Assembly: GCA_920105625.2 (NCBI GenBank)
Contig: OV050033.1
Span: 88,414,280-88,478,279 of the forward strand
DNA from: Clusia tigrina
Taxonomy: Eukaryota > Arthropoda > Insecta > Diptera > Clusiidae
Direction: 5' to 3'
Length of the DNA: 64,000 bases
Under the pieces are notes generated by a model. The model did not search any database. It was not told where the DNA came from and saw only the letters and a list, made by a program, of their open reading frames with translations. This document shows positions 12,101 to 24,961 of this stretch, in pieces. The position numbers and the translations under genes were made by a program. The first letter of the stretch is position 1, and each line of letters opens with the position of its first letter.

Positions 12101-15100
12101 CCAATATCTACCCCTATCTGCCTCAGTCGGCGTCGCAGCGTCTGTCAGCGTCGCAGCCTCTGCCAACGTCTCTGTAGGCGTCTCAGTCGCTGCCGCTGTC
12201 GATTAGGGGGTCTGCTGCCTTCTGTATGCCTATATCTACCCCTATCTGGGTCAGTCGGCAACTCAGTCGGCGTCGCAGCCTCTGTCAGCGTCTCTGTAGG
12301 CGTCTCAGTCGCTGACGCTGTCGATTGGGGGGTCTGCTGCCTTCTCTATGAATATATCTACCCCTATCTGCCTCAGTCGGCGTCGCAGCCTCTTGTCAGC
12401 GTCTCTGTAGGCATCTCAGTCGCTGCCGTTGTCGATTGGGGGGTCTGCTGCCTTCTCTATGGCTATATCTACCCCTATTAGCATCAGTGGGAGTCGCAGC
12501 CTCTCTCAGCGTCTCTGTAGGCGTCTCAGTACCTGCCGCTGTCAATTGGGGGGTCTGCTGCCTTCTCTATGAATATATCTACCCCTATCTGCCTCAGTTG
12601 GCGTCTCAGTCGGCGTCGCAGCTTCTGTCAGCATCTATGTTAGCGTCTCAGTCGCTGCCGCTGTCGATTGGGTGTCTGCTGCCTTCTCTATGTCTATGTC
12701 TACCCCTCTCTGCCTCAGTCGGCGTCTTAGTCGGCGTCGCAGCTTCTCTAAGCGTCTCTGTAGGCGTGTCAGTCGCTGCCGCTGTCGATTGGGGGGTCTG
12801 CTGCATTCTCTATGCCTATATCTTCCCCTATCTGCCTCAGTTGGCGTCTCAGTCGGCGTCGCAGCCTCTGTCAGCGTCTCTCTCGGCGTCTCAGTCGCTG
12901 CCGCCGTTGATTGGGGGGTCTGCTGCATTCTCTATGCCAATATCTACCCCTATCTGCCTCAGTCGACGTCGCAGCCTCTGTCAGTGTCTCTGTAGGCGTC
13001 TCAGTCGCTGCCGCTGTCGATTAGGGGGTCTGCTGCCTTCTTTATGTCAATATCTACCCGTATCTGCCTCAGTGGGCGTCTCAGCCTCTGTCAGAGTCTC
13101 TGTAGGCGTCTCAGTCGCTGCCGCTGTCGATTGGGAGGTCTGCTGCCTTCTGTATGCCTATATTTACCCTTATCTGCCTCAGTCGGCATCTCAGTCGGCG
13201 TCGCAGCCTCTGTCAGCGTCTCTCTAGGCGTCTCAGTCGCTGCCGCCGTCGATTGGGGGGTCTGCTGCATTTTCTTTGCCAATATGTACCCCTATCTGCC
13301 TCAGTCGGCGTCTCAGACGGCGTCGCAGCCTCTGTCAGCGTCGCAGCTTCTGTCAGCGTCTCTATAAGCGTCTCAGTCGCTGCCGCTGTCGATTGGGGGG
13401 TCTGCTGACTTCTGTATTCCTATTTCTACCCCTATCTGCCTCAGTTGGCGTCTCAGCCGGCGTCGCAGCCTCTAGCAGCGTCTCTGTAGGCGTCTCAGTT
13501 GTTGCCTCTGTCGATTGGTGGGTCTGCTGCCTTCAATATGCCTATATCTACCCCTACGCGCCTCAGTCGGCGTCACAGTCGGCTTCGCAGCCTCTGTCAG
13601 CGTCTCTGTACTCGTCTCAATCGCTGCCGCTGTCGATAGGGGGGTCTGCTGCCTTCTCTATGCCAATATCTACCCTTATCTGCCTCAGTCGGCGTCTCAG
13701 TCGGCGTCTCAGTCGGCATCGCAGCCATTGTCAGCGCCTATGTAGGCGTCTCAGTTGCTGCCGCTGTCGATTGGGGGGTCTGCTGCCTTCTCTATGCCTA
13801 TATCTACCCCTAACTGCCTCAGCCGGCGTCTCAGTCGGCGTCGCAGCATCTGTTAGCGTCGCAGCCTCTGTCAGCGTCTCTATAGGCGTCTCAGTCGCTG
13901 CCGCTGTCGATTGGGGGGTCTGCTGACTTCTGTATTCCTATTTCTACCCCTATCTGCCTCAGTCGGCGTCACAGTCGTCTTCGCAGCCTCTGTCAGCGTC
14001 TCTATAGGCGTCTCAGTCGCTGCCGCTGTCGGTTGGGGGGTCTTCTGCCTTCTCTATGTCAATATCTACCCGTATCTGCCTCAGTCGGCGTCTCAGCCTC
14101 TGTCAGAGTCTCTGTAGGCGTCTCAGTCGCTGTCGCTGTCGATTGGGAGGTCTGCTGCCTTCTGTATGCCTATATCTACCCTTATCTGCCTCAGTCGGCG
14201 TCTCAGTCGGCGTCTCAGTCGGCATCGCAGCCATTGTCAGCGTCTATGTAGGCGTCTCAGTTGCGCCGCTGTCGATTGGGGGGGTTGCTGCCTTCTGTAT
14301 GCCTATATTTACCCTTATCTGCCTCAGTCGGCATCTCAGTCGGCGTCGCAGCCTCTGTCAGCGTCTCTCTAGGCGTCTCAGCTGCTGCCGCCGTCGATTG
14401 GGGGGTCTGCTGCATTCTCTATGCAAATATCTACCCCTATCACCCTCAGTTGGCGTCTCAGTCGGCGTCGCATCCTCTGTCAGCATCTCTGAAAGCGTCT
14501 CAGTCGCTGCAGCTGTCGATTGGGGGGTCTGCTGCCTTCTCTATGCCTATATCTACCCCTAACTGCCTCAGTCAGCGTCTCAGTCGCAGCCGCTCTCGAT
14601 TGGGGGGTCTGATGCCTTCTCTATGCCTATGTCTACCCCTCTCTGCCTCAGCCGGCGTCTCAGTCTTCGACGCAGCTTCTGTCAGCGTCGCAGCCTCTGT
14701 CAGCGTCTCTGTAGGCGTCTCAGTCGCTGCCGCTGTCGATTGGGGGGGTCTGCTGCCTTCTCTATGCCAATATCTACCCTTATCTGCCTCAGTCGGCGTC
14801 TCAGTCGGCATCGCAGCCATTGTCAGCGTCTATGTAGGCGTCTCAGTTGCTGCAGCTGTCGATTGGGGGGCTGCTGCCTTCTCTATGCCCATATCTACCC
14901 CTACCTGCCTCAGTCGGCGTCGCAGACTCTGTCAGCGTCTCTCTAAGCGTCTCAGTCGCTGCCGCTGTCGATTGGGGGGGTCTGCTGCCTTCTCTATGCC
15001 CATATCTACCCATCTCTGCCTCAGCCGGCGTCTCAGTCGGCGTCGCAGCATCTGTCAGCGTCTCTATGGGCGTCTCAGTCGCTGCCGCTGTCGATTAGGG

Positions 15101-15870
15101 GGTCTGCTGACTTCTGTATTCCTATTTCTACCCCTATCTGCCTCAGTCGGCAGCTCAGTCGGCGTCGCAGCCTCTGTCAGCGTCTCTGTAGGCGTCTCAG
15201 TCGCTGCCGCTGCCGATTGGGGGGGGTCTGCTGCCTTCTCTATGCCAATATCTACCCTTATCTGCCTCAGTCGGCGTATCAGTCAGCGTCGCAGCCTCTG
15301 TCAGTCTCTCTGAATGCGTCTCAGTCGCTGCCGCTGTCGATTGGGGGGTCTGCTGCCTTCTCTATGCCTATATCTACCCCTACCTGCCTCAGTCGGTATC
15401 TCAGTCGGCGTCGCAGCCACTGTCAGCGTCTCTCTAGGCGTCTCAATCGTTGCCGCCGTCGATTGGGGGGTCTGCTGCATTATCTATGCCAATATCCACC
15501 CCTATCTGCCTCAGTCGGCGTCGAAGCCTCTGTCAGCATCTCTCTAGGCGTCTCAGTCGCTGCCATCGTCGATTGGGGGTCTGCTGCATTCTCTATGCCA
15601 ATATCTACCGCTATCAGCCTCAGTCGGCGTCGCAGCCTCTGTCAGCGTCTTTGTAGGCGTCTCAGTCGCTGCCGCTGTCGACTGGGGGGGTCTGATGCCT
15701 TCTCTATGCCTATATCTACCCCTCTCTGCCTCAGCCGGCGTCTCAGTCGGCGTCGCAGCGTCTGTCAGCGTCGCAGCCTCTGTCAGCGTTTCTGTAGGCA
15801 TCTCAGTCGCTGCCGCTGTCGATTGGGGGGGTCTGCTGCCTTCTCTATGCCAATATCTACCATTATCTGC

Positions 15871-15930
15871 CTCAGTCGGCGTCTCAGTCGGCGTCTCAGT
15901 CGGCGTCTCAGTCGGCGTCTCAGTCGGCAT
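15871..15930. repeat. 12-bp sub-repeat expanded to five copies within one unit
   Basis: Five consecutive copies of CTCAGTCGGCGT (the last ends CAT) stand where most units have one or two. Comparable expansions occur at 33016-33063 (four copies) and 56153-56212 (five copies). The step is always 12 bp. Confidence 0.9.
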
Positions 15931-18900
15931 CGCAGCCATTGTCAGCGTATCTGTAGGTGTCTCAGTCGGTGCCGCTGTCGATTGGGGGTCTGCTGCCTTC
16001 TCTATGCCTATATCTACGCCCATCTGCCTAATTCGGCATCTCAACCGACGTCGCAGCCTCTATCAGCGTCTCTGTAGGCTTCTCAGTCGATGCCGCTGTC
16101 GTTTGGGGGGTCTGTTGCCTTCTCTATGCCTCTATCCAACCCTATCTACCCCTATCTGCCCCAGTCGGCATCTCAGTCGGCGTCTCAACCTCTGTCAGCG
16201 TCTCTGTAGGCGTCTCAGTCACTGCTGCTGTCGTTGGGGGGTCTGCTGCTTTCTCTATGCCTATATCTACCCTTCTCTGCCCCAGTCGGCGTCTCAGACG
16301 GTGTGGCAGCCTCTGTCAGCGTCTCTGGAGGCGTCTCAGTCGTTGCCCCTGTCGATTGGGGGGTATGTTGCCTTCTCTATGCCTATGTATACACTTATCT
16401 GCCTCAGTCGGCGTCTCACTCGGCGGCGCAGCCTCTGTCACCGTCTCTGTAGGCGTCTCAGTCGCTGCCGCTGTCGTTTGGGGGGGGTCTGCTGCTTTCT
16501 CTATGCCTATATCTACCCCTCTCTGCCTCAGTCAGCATCTCAGACGGCGTCGAAGCGTCTGACAGTGTCTCTGTCAGCGTCTCAGTAGGCGTCTCAGTCG
16601 GTGCCGCTGTCGTTTGGGGGGTCTGCTGCTTTCTCTATGCCTATATCTCGCCCTCTCTGCCCCAGTCGGCGTCTCAGACGGTGTCGCAGCCTCTGTCAGC
16701 ATCTCTGTAGGCGTCTCAGTCGTTGCCGCTGTTGATTGGGGGGTCTGTTGCCTTCTCTATGCCTATATATTCACTTATTTGCCTCAGTCGGCGTCTCAGT
16801 CGGCGTCTCAGTCGGCGTTGCAGCCTCTGTCAGCGTCTCTGTAGGCATCTCAGTCGCTGCCGCTGTCGATTGGGGGAGGGTCTATTGCCTTCTGTATGCC
16901 TATATCTACCTCTATCTGCCTCAGTCGGCGTCTCAATCGGCGTCGCCGCCTATGTCAGCGTCTCTGTAGGTGTCTCAGTCGCTGCCGCTGTCGATTGGGG
17001 GTCCGCTGCCTTCTCTATCCCTATATTTACCACTATCTGCCTCAGTCGGCGTCTTCATCGGCGGCGCAGCCTCTGTCAGCGTCACTGTAGGCGTCTCAGT
17101 CGCAGCCGCTGTCGATTGGGGGTTCTGCTGCTTTCTCTATGCTTATATCTACCGGTATCTGCCTCAGACGGCGTCTCAAGCGGCGTCGCAGCCTATCTCA
17201 GCGTCTCTGTAGGCGTCTCAGTCATTGCCGCTTTTGATTGGGTGTCGCTGCCTTCTCTATGCTTATATCTACCCCTGTATGCCTCAGTCGGCGTCGCAGC
17301 CTCTGTCAGCGTCTCTGTAGGCGTCTCAGTCGTTGCCGCTGCGGATTGGGGGTCTGTTGCCTTCTCTATGCCTATTTCTATCCCTATCTGCCTCAGTCGG
17401 CGTCTCAGTCGGCGTCTCAGTCGGCGTCGCAGCCTCTGTCAGCGTCTCTGTAGGCGCCTTAGTCGTTGCCGCTGTCGATTGGGGGGGTCTGTTGGATTCT
17501 CTATGCCTATATATACCCTATCTGCCTCAGTCGGCGTCTTAGTCGGCGTTGCAGCCTCTGTGAGCGTCTCTGTAGGCATCTCAGTCGCTGCCGCTGTCGA
17601 TTGGGGGGTCTGTTGCCTTCTCTATGCCTATATCTACCTCTATCTGCCTCAGTCGGCGTCTCAATCGGCGTCGCCGCCTCTGTCAGCGTCTCTGTAGGCG
17701 TCTCAGTCGCTGCCGCTGTCGATTGGGGGTCTGCTGCCTTCTCAATCCCTTTATATACCCCTATCTGCCTCAGTCGGCGTCTCAGACGGTGTCGCAGCCT
17801 CTGTCAGCGTCTCTGTAGGCGTCTCAGTCGTTGCCGCTATTGATTGGGGGGTCTGCTGCCTTCTCTATGCCTATATCTACGCCCATCTGCCTAATTCGGC
17901 ATCTCAACCGACGTCGCAGCCTCTGTCAGCGTCTCTGTAGGCTTCTCAGTCGATGCCGCTGTCGATTGGGGGGTCAGTTGCTTTCTCTATGCTTATATCT
18001 ACCCCTATCTGCTTCAGTCGTCGTCTCAGTCGTTGCCGCTTTCGATTGGGGGGTCTGTTGCCTTCTCTATGCCTCTATCCACCCCTATCTACCCCTATCT
18101 GCCCCAGTCGGCGTCTCAGTCGTTGCCGCTTTCGATTGGGGGGTCTGCTGGATTCTCTATGCCTATATCTACGCCTATCTGTCTAATTTGGCGTCACAAC
18201 CGACGTCGCAGCCTATGTCAGCGTCTCTGTAGGTGTCTCAGTCGCTGCCGCTGTCGATTGGGGGTCTGCTGCCTTCTCTATCCCTATATTTACCACTATC
18301 TGCCTCAGTCGGCGACTTCATCGGCGGCGCAGCCTCTGTCAGCGTCACTCCAGGCGTCTCAGTCGCAGCCGCTGTCGATTGGGGGTTCTGCTGCTTTCTC
18401 TATGCTTATATCTACCGGTATCTGCCTCAGACGGTGTCTCATGCGGCGTCGCAGCCTATGTCAGCGTCTCTGTAGGCGTCTCAGTCATTGCCGCTTTTGA
18501 TTGGGTGTCGCTGCCTTCTCTATGCTTATATCTACCCCTATATGCCTCAGTCGGCGTCGCAGCCTCTGTCAGCGTCTCTGTAGGCGTCTCAGTCGTTGCC
18601 GCTGCCGATTGGAGGGTCTGTTGCCTTCTCTATGCCTATTTCTATCCCTATCTGCCTCAGACGGCGTGTCAGTCGGCGTCTCAGTCGGCGTTGCAGCCTC
18701 TGTCAGCGTCTCTGTAGGCATCTCAGTCGCTGCCGCTGTCGATTGGGGGGGTCTGTTGCCTTCTGTATGCCTATATTTACCACTATCTGCCTAGTTCGGC
18801 GTCTCAACCGACGTCGCAGCCTATCTCAGCGTCTCTGTAGGCTTCTCAGTCGTTGCCGCTGTCGATTGGGGGTCAGTTGCTTTCTCTATGCCTATATCTA

Positions 18901-20776
18901 CCCCTATCTGCCTCAGTCGGCGTCTCAGTCGGCGTCTCAGTCGGCGTCTCAGTCGTCGTCGCAGCCTCTGTCAGCGTCTCTGTAGGCGTCTCAGTCGTTG
19001 CCGCTGTCGATTGGGGGGTCTGTTGCCTTCTCTATGCCTATATCTATCCCAATCTGCATCAGTAGGCGTCTCAATCGGCGTCTCAGTCGGCGTCGCAGCC
19101 TCTGTCAGCGTCTCTGTAGGCGTCACAGTCATTGCCCCTGTCGATTGGGGGGGTCTGTTGCCTTCTCTATGCCTATATATACACTTATCTGCCTCAGTCG
19201 GCGTCTCAGTCGGCGTTGCAGCCACTATCAGCGTTTCTGTATGCGTCTCAGTCGTTGCCGCTTTCGATTGGGGGGTCTGTTGGATTCTCTATGCCTATAT
19301 CTACGCCTATATGTCTAATTCGGCGTCACAACCGACGTCGCAGCCTCTGTCAGCGTCTCTGTAGCCGTCTCAGTCGCTGCCGCTTTCGATTGGGGGGTCT
19401 GCTGTCTTCTCTATGCCTATATCTACGCCTATCTGCCTCAGTCGGTGTCTCAAATGGTGTCGCAGCCTCTGTCAGCGTCTCTGTAGGCGTCTCAGTCGTT
19501 GCCGCTGCCGATTGGAGGGTCTGTTGCCTTCTCTATGCCTATTTCTATCCCTATCTGCCTCAGTCGGCGTCTCAGTCGGCGTCTCAGTCGGCGTCGCAGC
19601 CTCTGTCAGCGTCTCTGTAGGCGCCTCAGTCGTTGCCGCTGTCGATTGGGGGGGTCTGTTGGATTCTCTATGCTTATATATACCCTATCTGCCTCAGTCG
19701 GCGTCTCAGTCGGCGTTGCAGCCTCTGTGAGCGTCTCTGCAAGGCATCTCAGTCGTTGCCGCTGTCGATTGGGGGGTCTGCTGCCTTCTCTATGCCTATA
19801 TCTACCCGTATCTGCCTCAGTCTGCATCAAAGATGGTGTCGCAGCCTCTGTCAGCGTCTCTGTAGGCGTCTCAGTCGTTGCCGCTGTCGATTGGGGGGGT
19901 CTGTTGCCTTCTCTATGCCTATATCTATCCCAATCTGCCTCAGTAGGCGTCTCAGTCGGCGTCGCAGCCTCTGTCAGCGTCTCTGTAGGCGTCACAGTCG
20001 TTTCCCCTGTCGATTGGGGGGGTCTGTTGGATTCTCTATGCCTATATATACCCTATCTGCCGCAGTCGGCGTGTCAGTCGGCGTGTCAGTCGGCGTCTCA
20101 ACCTCTGTCAGCGTCTCTGTAGGCGTCTCAGTCGCTGCCGCTGTCGTTTCGGGGGTCTGCTGCTTTCTCTATGCCTATATCTACCCCTCTCTGCCCCAGT
20201 CGGCGTCTCAGACGGTGTCGCAGCCTCTGTCAGCGTCTCTGTAGGCGTCACAGTCGTTGCCCCTGTCGATTGGGGGGGTCTGTTGCCTTCTCTATGCCTA
20301 TATATACACTTATCTGCCTCAGTCGGCGTCTCAGTCGGCGTTGCAGCCACTATCAGCGTTTCTGTATGCGTCTCAGTCGCTGCCGCTGTCGATTGGGGGT
20401 CTGCTGCCTTCACTATCCCTATATTTACCCCTATCTGCCCCAGTCGGCGTCTCAGACCGTGTCGCAGCCTCTCTCAGCGTCTCTGTAGGCGTCTCAGTCG
20501 TTGCCGCTGTCGATTGGGGGGTCTGCTGCCTTCTCTATACCTATATCTACCCCTATCTGCCTCAGTCGGCGTCTCAGATGGTGTCGCAGCCTCTGTTAGC
20601 GTCTCTGTTGGCATCTCAGTCGTTGCTGCTGTCGATTGGGGGGTCTGCTGCCTTCTCTATGCCTATATCTACCCGTATCTGCCTCAGTCTGCATCAAAGA
20701 TGGTGTCGCAGCCTCTGTCAGCGTCTCTGTAGGCGTCTCAGTCGTTGCCGCTGTCGATTGGGGGGTCTGTTGCCTT

Positions 20777-20892
20777 CTCTATGCCTATATCTATCCCAAT
20801 CTGCCTCAGTAGGCGTCTCAGTCGGCGTCGCAGCCTCTATGCCTATATCTATCCCAATCTGCCTCAGTAGGCGTCTCAGTCGGCGTCGCAGC
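20777..20892. repeat. Two 58-bp mini-units (collapsed satellite units)
   Basis: A 58-bp segment beginning CTCTATGCCTATATC and ending GGCGTCGCAGC occurs twice in tandem (20777-20834 and 20835-20892). It joins the tail of a unit directly to the pyrimidine segment of the next, skipping the G-tract. The shared CTCTAT at the join is a plausible microhomology. The same arrangement is at 55945-56060. Confidence 0.88.
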
Positions 20893-23800
20893 CTCTATCA
20901 GCGTCTCTGAAGGCACCTTAGTCGTTGCCGCTGTCGATTGGGGGGTCTGTTGGATTCTCTATGCCTATATATACCCGATCTGCCTCAGTCGGCGTATCAG
21001 TCGGCGTCTCAACCTCTGTCAGCGTCTCTGTAGGCGTCTCAGTCGCTGCCGCTGCCGTTTGGGGGGTCTGCTGCTTACTCTATGCCTATATATACCCCTC
21101 TCTGCCCCAGTCGGCGTCTCAGACGGCGTCGCAGCCTCTGTCAGCGTCTCTGTAGGCGTCTCAGTCGTTGCCCCTGCCGATTGGGGGGTCTGCTGCCTTC
21201 TCTATGCCTATATCTACCCCTATCTGCCTCAGTCGGCGTCTCAGATGGTGCCGCAGCCTCTGTCAGCGTCTCTGTAGGCGTCTCAGTCGTTGCCGCTGTC
21301 GATTGGGGGGTCTGTTGCCTTCTCTATGCCTCTATGTACCCCTATCTGCCTCAGTCGGCGTCTCAGTGGGTGTCGCAACCTCTGTCAGCGTCTCTGTAGG
21401 CCTCTCAATCATTGCCGCTTTTGATTGGGGGTCGCTGCCTTCGCTATGACTATTTCTATCCCTATCTGCCTCAGTCGGCGTCTCAGTCGGCGTCTCAGTC
21501 GGCGTCGCAGCCTCTGTCAGCGTCTCTGTAGGCACCTTAGTCGTTGCCGCTGTCGATTGGGGAGGTCTGTTGCCTTCTCTATGCCTATATATACACTTAT
21601 CTGCCTCAGTCGGCGTCTCAGTCGGCGTTGCAGCCTCTGTGAGCGTCTCTGTACGTATCTCAGTCGCTGCCGCTGTCGATTGGGGGGTCTGTTGCCTTTT
21701 CTATGCCTATATCTACCTCTATATGCCTCAGTCGGCGTCTCAATCGGCGTCGCCGCCTCTGTCAGCGTCTCTGTAGGCGTCTCAGTCGCTGCCGCTGTCG
21801 ATTGGGGGGGTCTGTTGCCTTCTCTATGCCTATATCTACCTCTATCTGCCTCAGTCGGCGTCTCAATCGGCGTCGCCGCCTCTGTCAGCGTCTCTGTAGG
21901 CGTCTCAGTCGCTGCCGCTGTCGATTGGGGGTCTGCTGCCTTCTCAATCCCTATATTTACCCCTATCTGCCTCAGTCGGCGTCTCAGACGGTGTCGCAGC
22001 CTCTCTCAGCGTCTCTGTAGGCGTCTCAGTCGTTGCCGCTGCTGATTGGGGGGTCTGTTGCCTTCTCTATGCCTATATCTACCTCTATCTGCCTCAGTCG
22101 GCGTCTCAATCTGCGTCGCCGCCTCTGTCAGCATCTCTGTAGGCACCTTAGTCGTTGCCGCTGTCGATTGGGGAGGTCTGTTGCCTTCTCTATGCCTATA
22201 TATACACTTATCTGCCTCAGTCGGCGTCTCACTCGGCGTTGCAGCCTCTGTGAGCGTCTCTGTACGCATCTCAGTCGCTGCCGCTGTCGATTGGGGGGTC
22301 TGTTGCCTTTTGTATGCCTATATCTACCTCTATCTGCATCAGTCGGCGTCTCAATCGGCGTCGCCGCCTCTGTCAGCGTCTCTGTAGGCGTCTCAGTCGC
22401 TGCCGCTGTCGATTGGGGGGGTCTGTTGCCTTCTCTATGCCTATATCTACCTCTATCTGCCTCAGTCGGCGTCTCAATCGGCGTCGCCGCCTCTGTCAGC
22501 GTCTCTGTAGGCGTCTCAGTCGCTGCCGCTGTCGATTGGGGGTCTGCTGCCTTCTCAATCCCTATATTTACCCCTATCTGCCTCAGTCGGCGTCTCAGAC
22601 GGTGTCGCAGCCTCTCTCAGCGTCTCTGTAGGCGTCTCAGTCGTTGCCGCTGCTGATTGGGGGGTCTGTTGCCTTCTCTATGCCTATATCTACCTCTATC
22701 TGCCTCAGTCGGCGTCTCAATCGGCGTCGCCGCCTCTGTCAGCGTCTCTGTAGGCGTCTCAGTCGCTGCCGCTGTCGATTGGGGGTCTGCTGCCTTCTCA
22801 ATCCCTATATTTACCCCTATCTGCCTCAGTCGGCGTCTCAGACGGTGTCGCAGCCTCTCTCAGCGTCTCTGTAGGCGTCTCAGTCGCTGCCGCTGTCGAT
22901 TGGGGGGGTCTGTTGCCTTCTCTATGCCTATATCTACCTCTATCTGCCTCAGTCGGCGTCTCAATCGGCGTCGCCGCCTCTGTCAGCGTCTCTGTAGGCG
23001 TCTCAGTCGCTGCCGCTGTCGATTGGGGGTCTGCTGCCTTCTCAATCCCTATATTTACCCCTATCTGCCTCAGTCGGCGTCTCAGACGGTGTCGCAGCCT
23101 CTCTCAGCGTCTCTGTAGGCGTCTCAGTCGTTGCCGCTGCTGATTGGGGGGGTCTGTTGCCTTTTCTATGCCTATATCTACCCCTATCTGCCTCAGTCGG
23201 TGTCTCAGATGGTGTCGCAGCCTCTGTCAGCGTTTTTGTAAGCATCTCAACGTTGCCGCTGTCGATTGGGGGGTCTGCTGCCTTCTCTATGCCTCTATCT
23301 GCGCCTATCTGCCTAATTCGGCATCTCAACCGACGTCGCAGCCTCTGTCAGCATCTCTGTAGGCTTCTCAGTCGTTGCCGCTGTCGGTTGGGGGGTCAGT
23401 TGCTTTCTCTATGCCTATATCTACCCCTATTTGCCTCAGTCGGCGTCTCAGTCGTTGCCGCTTTCGATTGGGGGGTCTGTTGCCTTCTCTATGCCTCTAT
23501 CTACCCCTATCTACCCCTATCTGCCCCAGTCGGCGTCTCAGTCGTTGCCGCTTTCGATAGGGGAGGTCTGTTGGATACCCTATCTGCGTCAGTCGGCGTG
23601 TCAGTCGGCGTCTCAACCTCTGTCAGCGTCTCTGTAGGCGTCTCAGTCGCTGCCGCTGTCGTTTGGGGGGTCTGCTGCTTTCTCTATGCCTATATCTACC
23701 CCTCTCTGCCCCAGTCGGCGTCTCAGACGGTGTGGCAGCCTCTGTCAGCGTCTCTGTAGGTGTCTCAGTCGTTGCCCCTGTCGATTGGGGGGTATGTTGC

Positions 23801-24383
23801 CTTCTCTATGCCTATGTATACACTTATCTGCCTCATTCGGCGGCGCAGCCTCTGTCAGCGTCTCTGTAGGCGTCTCAGTCGCTGCCGCTATCGTTTGAGG
23901 GGACTGCTGTTTCTCTATGCCTATATCTACCCCTCTCTGCCTCAGTCAGCATCTCAGACGGCGTCGAAGCGTCTGACAGTGTCTCTGTAAGCGTCTTAGT
24001 CGTTGCCGCTGACGATTGGGGGGTCTGTTGCCTTCTCTATGTCTATATCTACCCCTATCTGCCGCAGTCGGTGTCGCAGTCGGCGGCGCAGCCTCTGTCA
24101 GCGTCTCTGTAGGCGTCTCAGTGGCAGCCGCTGTCGATTGGGGGGTCCGCTGCTTTCTCGATGCCTATATCTACCCCTATCTGCCTCAGTCGGCGTCTCA
24201 CTCGGCGGCGCAGCCTCTGTCAGCGTCTCAGTAGGCGTCTCAGTCGCTGCCGCTGTCGTTTGGGGGGTCTGCTGCTTTCTATATGCCTATATCTAGCCCT
24301 CTCTGCCCCAGTCGGCGTCTCAGATGGCGTCGCAGCCTCTGTCAGCGTATCTGTAGGCGTCTCAGTCGTCGCCCCTGTCGATT

Positions 24384-24393
24384 GGGGGGGGGG
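24384..24393. repeat. Long G-tract (10 Gs) next to LTR 1
   Basis: The unit that receives LTR 1 carries 10 Gs after GATT. The equivalent unit next to LTR 2 has 17 Gs (35214-35230) and next to LTR 3 has 13 (58422-58434), although the surrounding bases are almost the same. Length change here is real slippage or a sequencing and assembly artefact. Confidence 0.8.
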
Positions 24394-24413
24394 CTGCTGC
24401 CTGCTCTATGCTT

Positions 24414-24417
24414 ATAT
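24414..24417. repeat. Target-site duplication ATAT of LTR 1 (partner 25764-25767)
   Basis: ATAT stands directly before TGTAACG and again directly after the other LTR end. Joining the flanks with a single ATAT gives GCTTATATATACAC, which is exactly the intact unit variant seen at 32751-32763. Confidence 0.85.
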
Positions 24418-24477
24418 TGTAACGACTCGTTTTCGCTGGGGTAAGAACTCAGCGGATCCCAGGGTCACTTACAGAAA

Positions 24478-24519
24478 TTTATTTCAATCGCGTTAGTTTT
24501 TGTAAGTGTTTTATTTATT
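24478..24519 (-). terminator. Candidate poly(A) signals of LTR 1
   Basis: On the minus strand AATAAA occurs at 24478-24483 and as a double AATAAATAAA at 24510-24519, 60 to 100 bp before the LTR 3' end. Another AATAAA lies at 24842-24847, only about 120 bp downstream of the TATA box. Which one is used cannot be told. Confidence 0.45.
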
Positions 24520-24600
24520 TTCAAACTTACTACTTATACATATATATATAATTATATTTAATAATTTTACCCTACTCTGTGTGGTAGTGTCCGTGGTTTG

Positions 24601-24840
24601 TACGAGTGTCCCAGGGAGAGTCAGTCAAAACCATAAACTCCACTGGCTCTGTCTGCGTTGCGTGTGTGTCCCAGGGATAGTCGGTCAAAACCATAAACTC
24701 CACTGGCTCTGTCTGCGTTGCGTGTGTGTCCCAGGGAGAGTCGGTCAAAACCATAAACTCCACTGGCTCTGTCTACGTTGCGTGTGTGTCCCAGGGAGAG
24801 TCGGTCAAAACCATAAACTCCACTGGCTCTGTCTACGTTG
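24601..24840. repeat. Four 60-bp tandem repeats in LTR 1
   Basis: Four exact-length 60-bp copies (starts 24601, 24661, 24721, 24781) containing GGTCAAAACCATAAACTCCA. The first has TACGAGTGTCC and the others CGTGTGTGTCC at their start. The length is a multiple of 3, so all minus frames stay in phase and a 63-residue open frame (24572-24763) appears; I regard it as incidental. The block lies downstream of the TATA box, so it would be in the leader of an LTR transcript. Confidence 0.95.
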
Positions 24841-24961
24841 TTTTATTGTCAATAGTTAGAGTACCTAGTTTCGATGTTTGGTGCGTCTCTAGGAGCTTGG
24901 TGCGTTGTCTACTTACGGAGCGATGCTGGATCAAAGAGGCTTGGTGTTTGGTTCACACCGC

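Larger units (their letters stand above)
197..16008. repeat. Satellite array, type A block 1 (~122-bp units)
   Basis: About 130 head-to-tail units. Typical A markers are GCCGCCGTCGATTGG, CTGCATTCTCTATGCCAATATC, the variant TGCTGACTTCTGTATTCC followed by TCGGCAGCTCAG (near 305, 8070, 8735, 9680, 13410, 13920 and 15110), and CTCTCTGAATGCGTCTC. Units are 116 bp plus the G-tract. The array starts at the phase CCTATATCTACC. The first 0.8 kb is closely related to 7.94-8.5 kb and to about 13.3-13.9 kb, so multi-unit modules recur inside the block. No gene is supported: open frames change frame at each G-tract and the third + frame always meets TAG. Confidence 0.95.
16009..24417. repeat. Satellite array, type B block 1
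   Basis: From about 16009 the units change type: CTACGCCCATCTGCCTAATT and CAACCGACGTCGCAG appear, followed by GTCGTTGCCGCTTTCGATTGG, TCTGTTGCC and CTCAATCGGCGTCGCC. The interval of about 16.7-20.9 kb is closely related to 54.0-56.1 kb. A near-perfect two-unit module (TATATCTACCTCTATC unit plus CTCAATCCCTATATTTACCC unit) is repeated several times between 21.7 and 23.2 kb. The final unit ends at TATGCTTATAT, where an LTR interrupts it. No gene or RNA gene seen. Confidence 0.94.

Noticed and set aside
15553..16044. Minus-strand Thr/Glu/Pro-rich frame (TETP repeats), mucin-like
   Set aside because: It is the 41-codon reading of units with a suitable G number; adjacent units with 5 or 6 Gs break it. 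No long continuous frame, signal peptide or splice sites.
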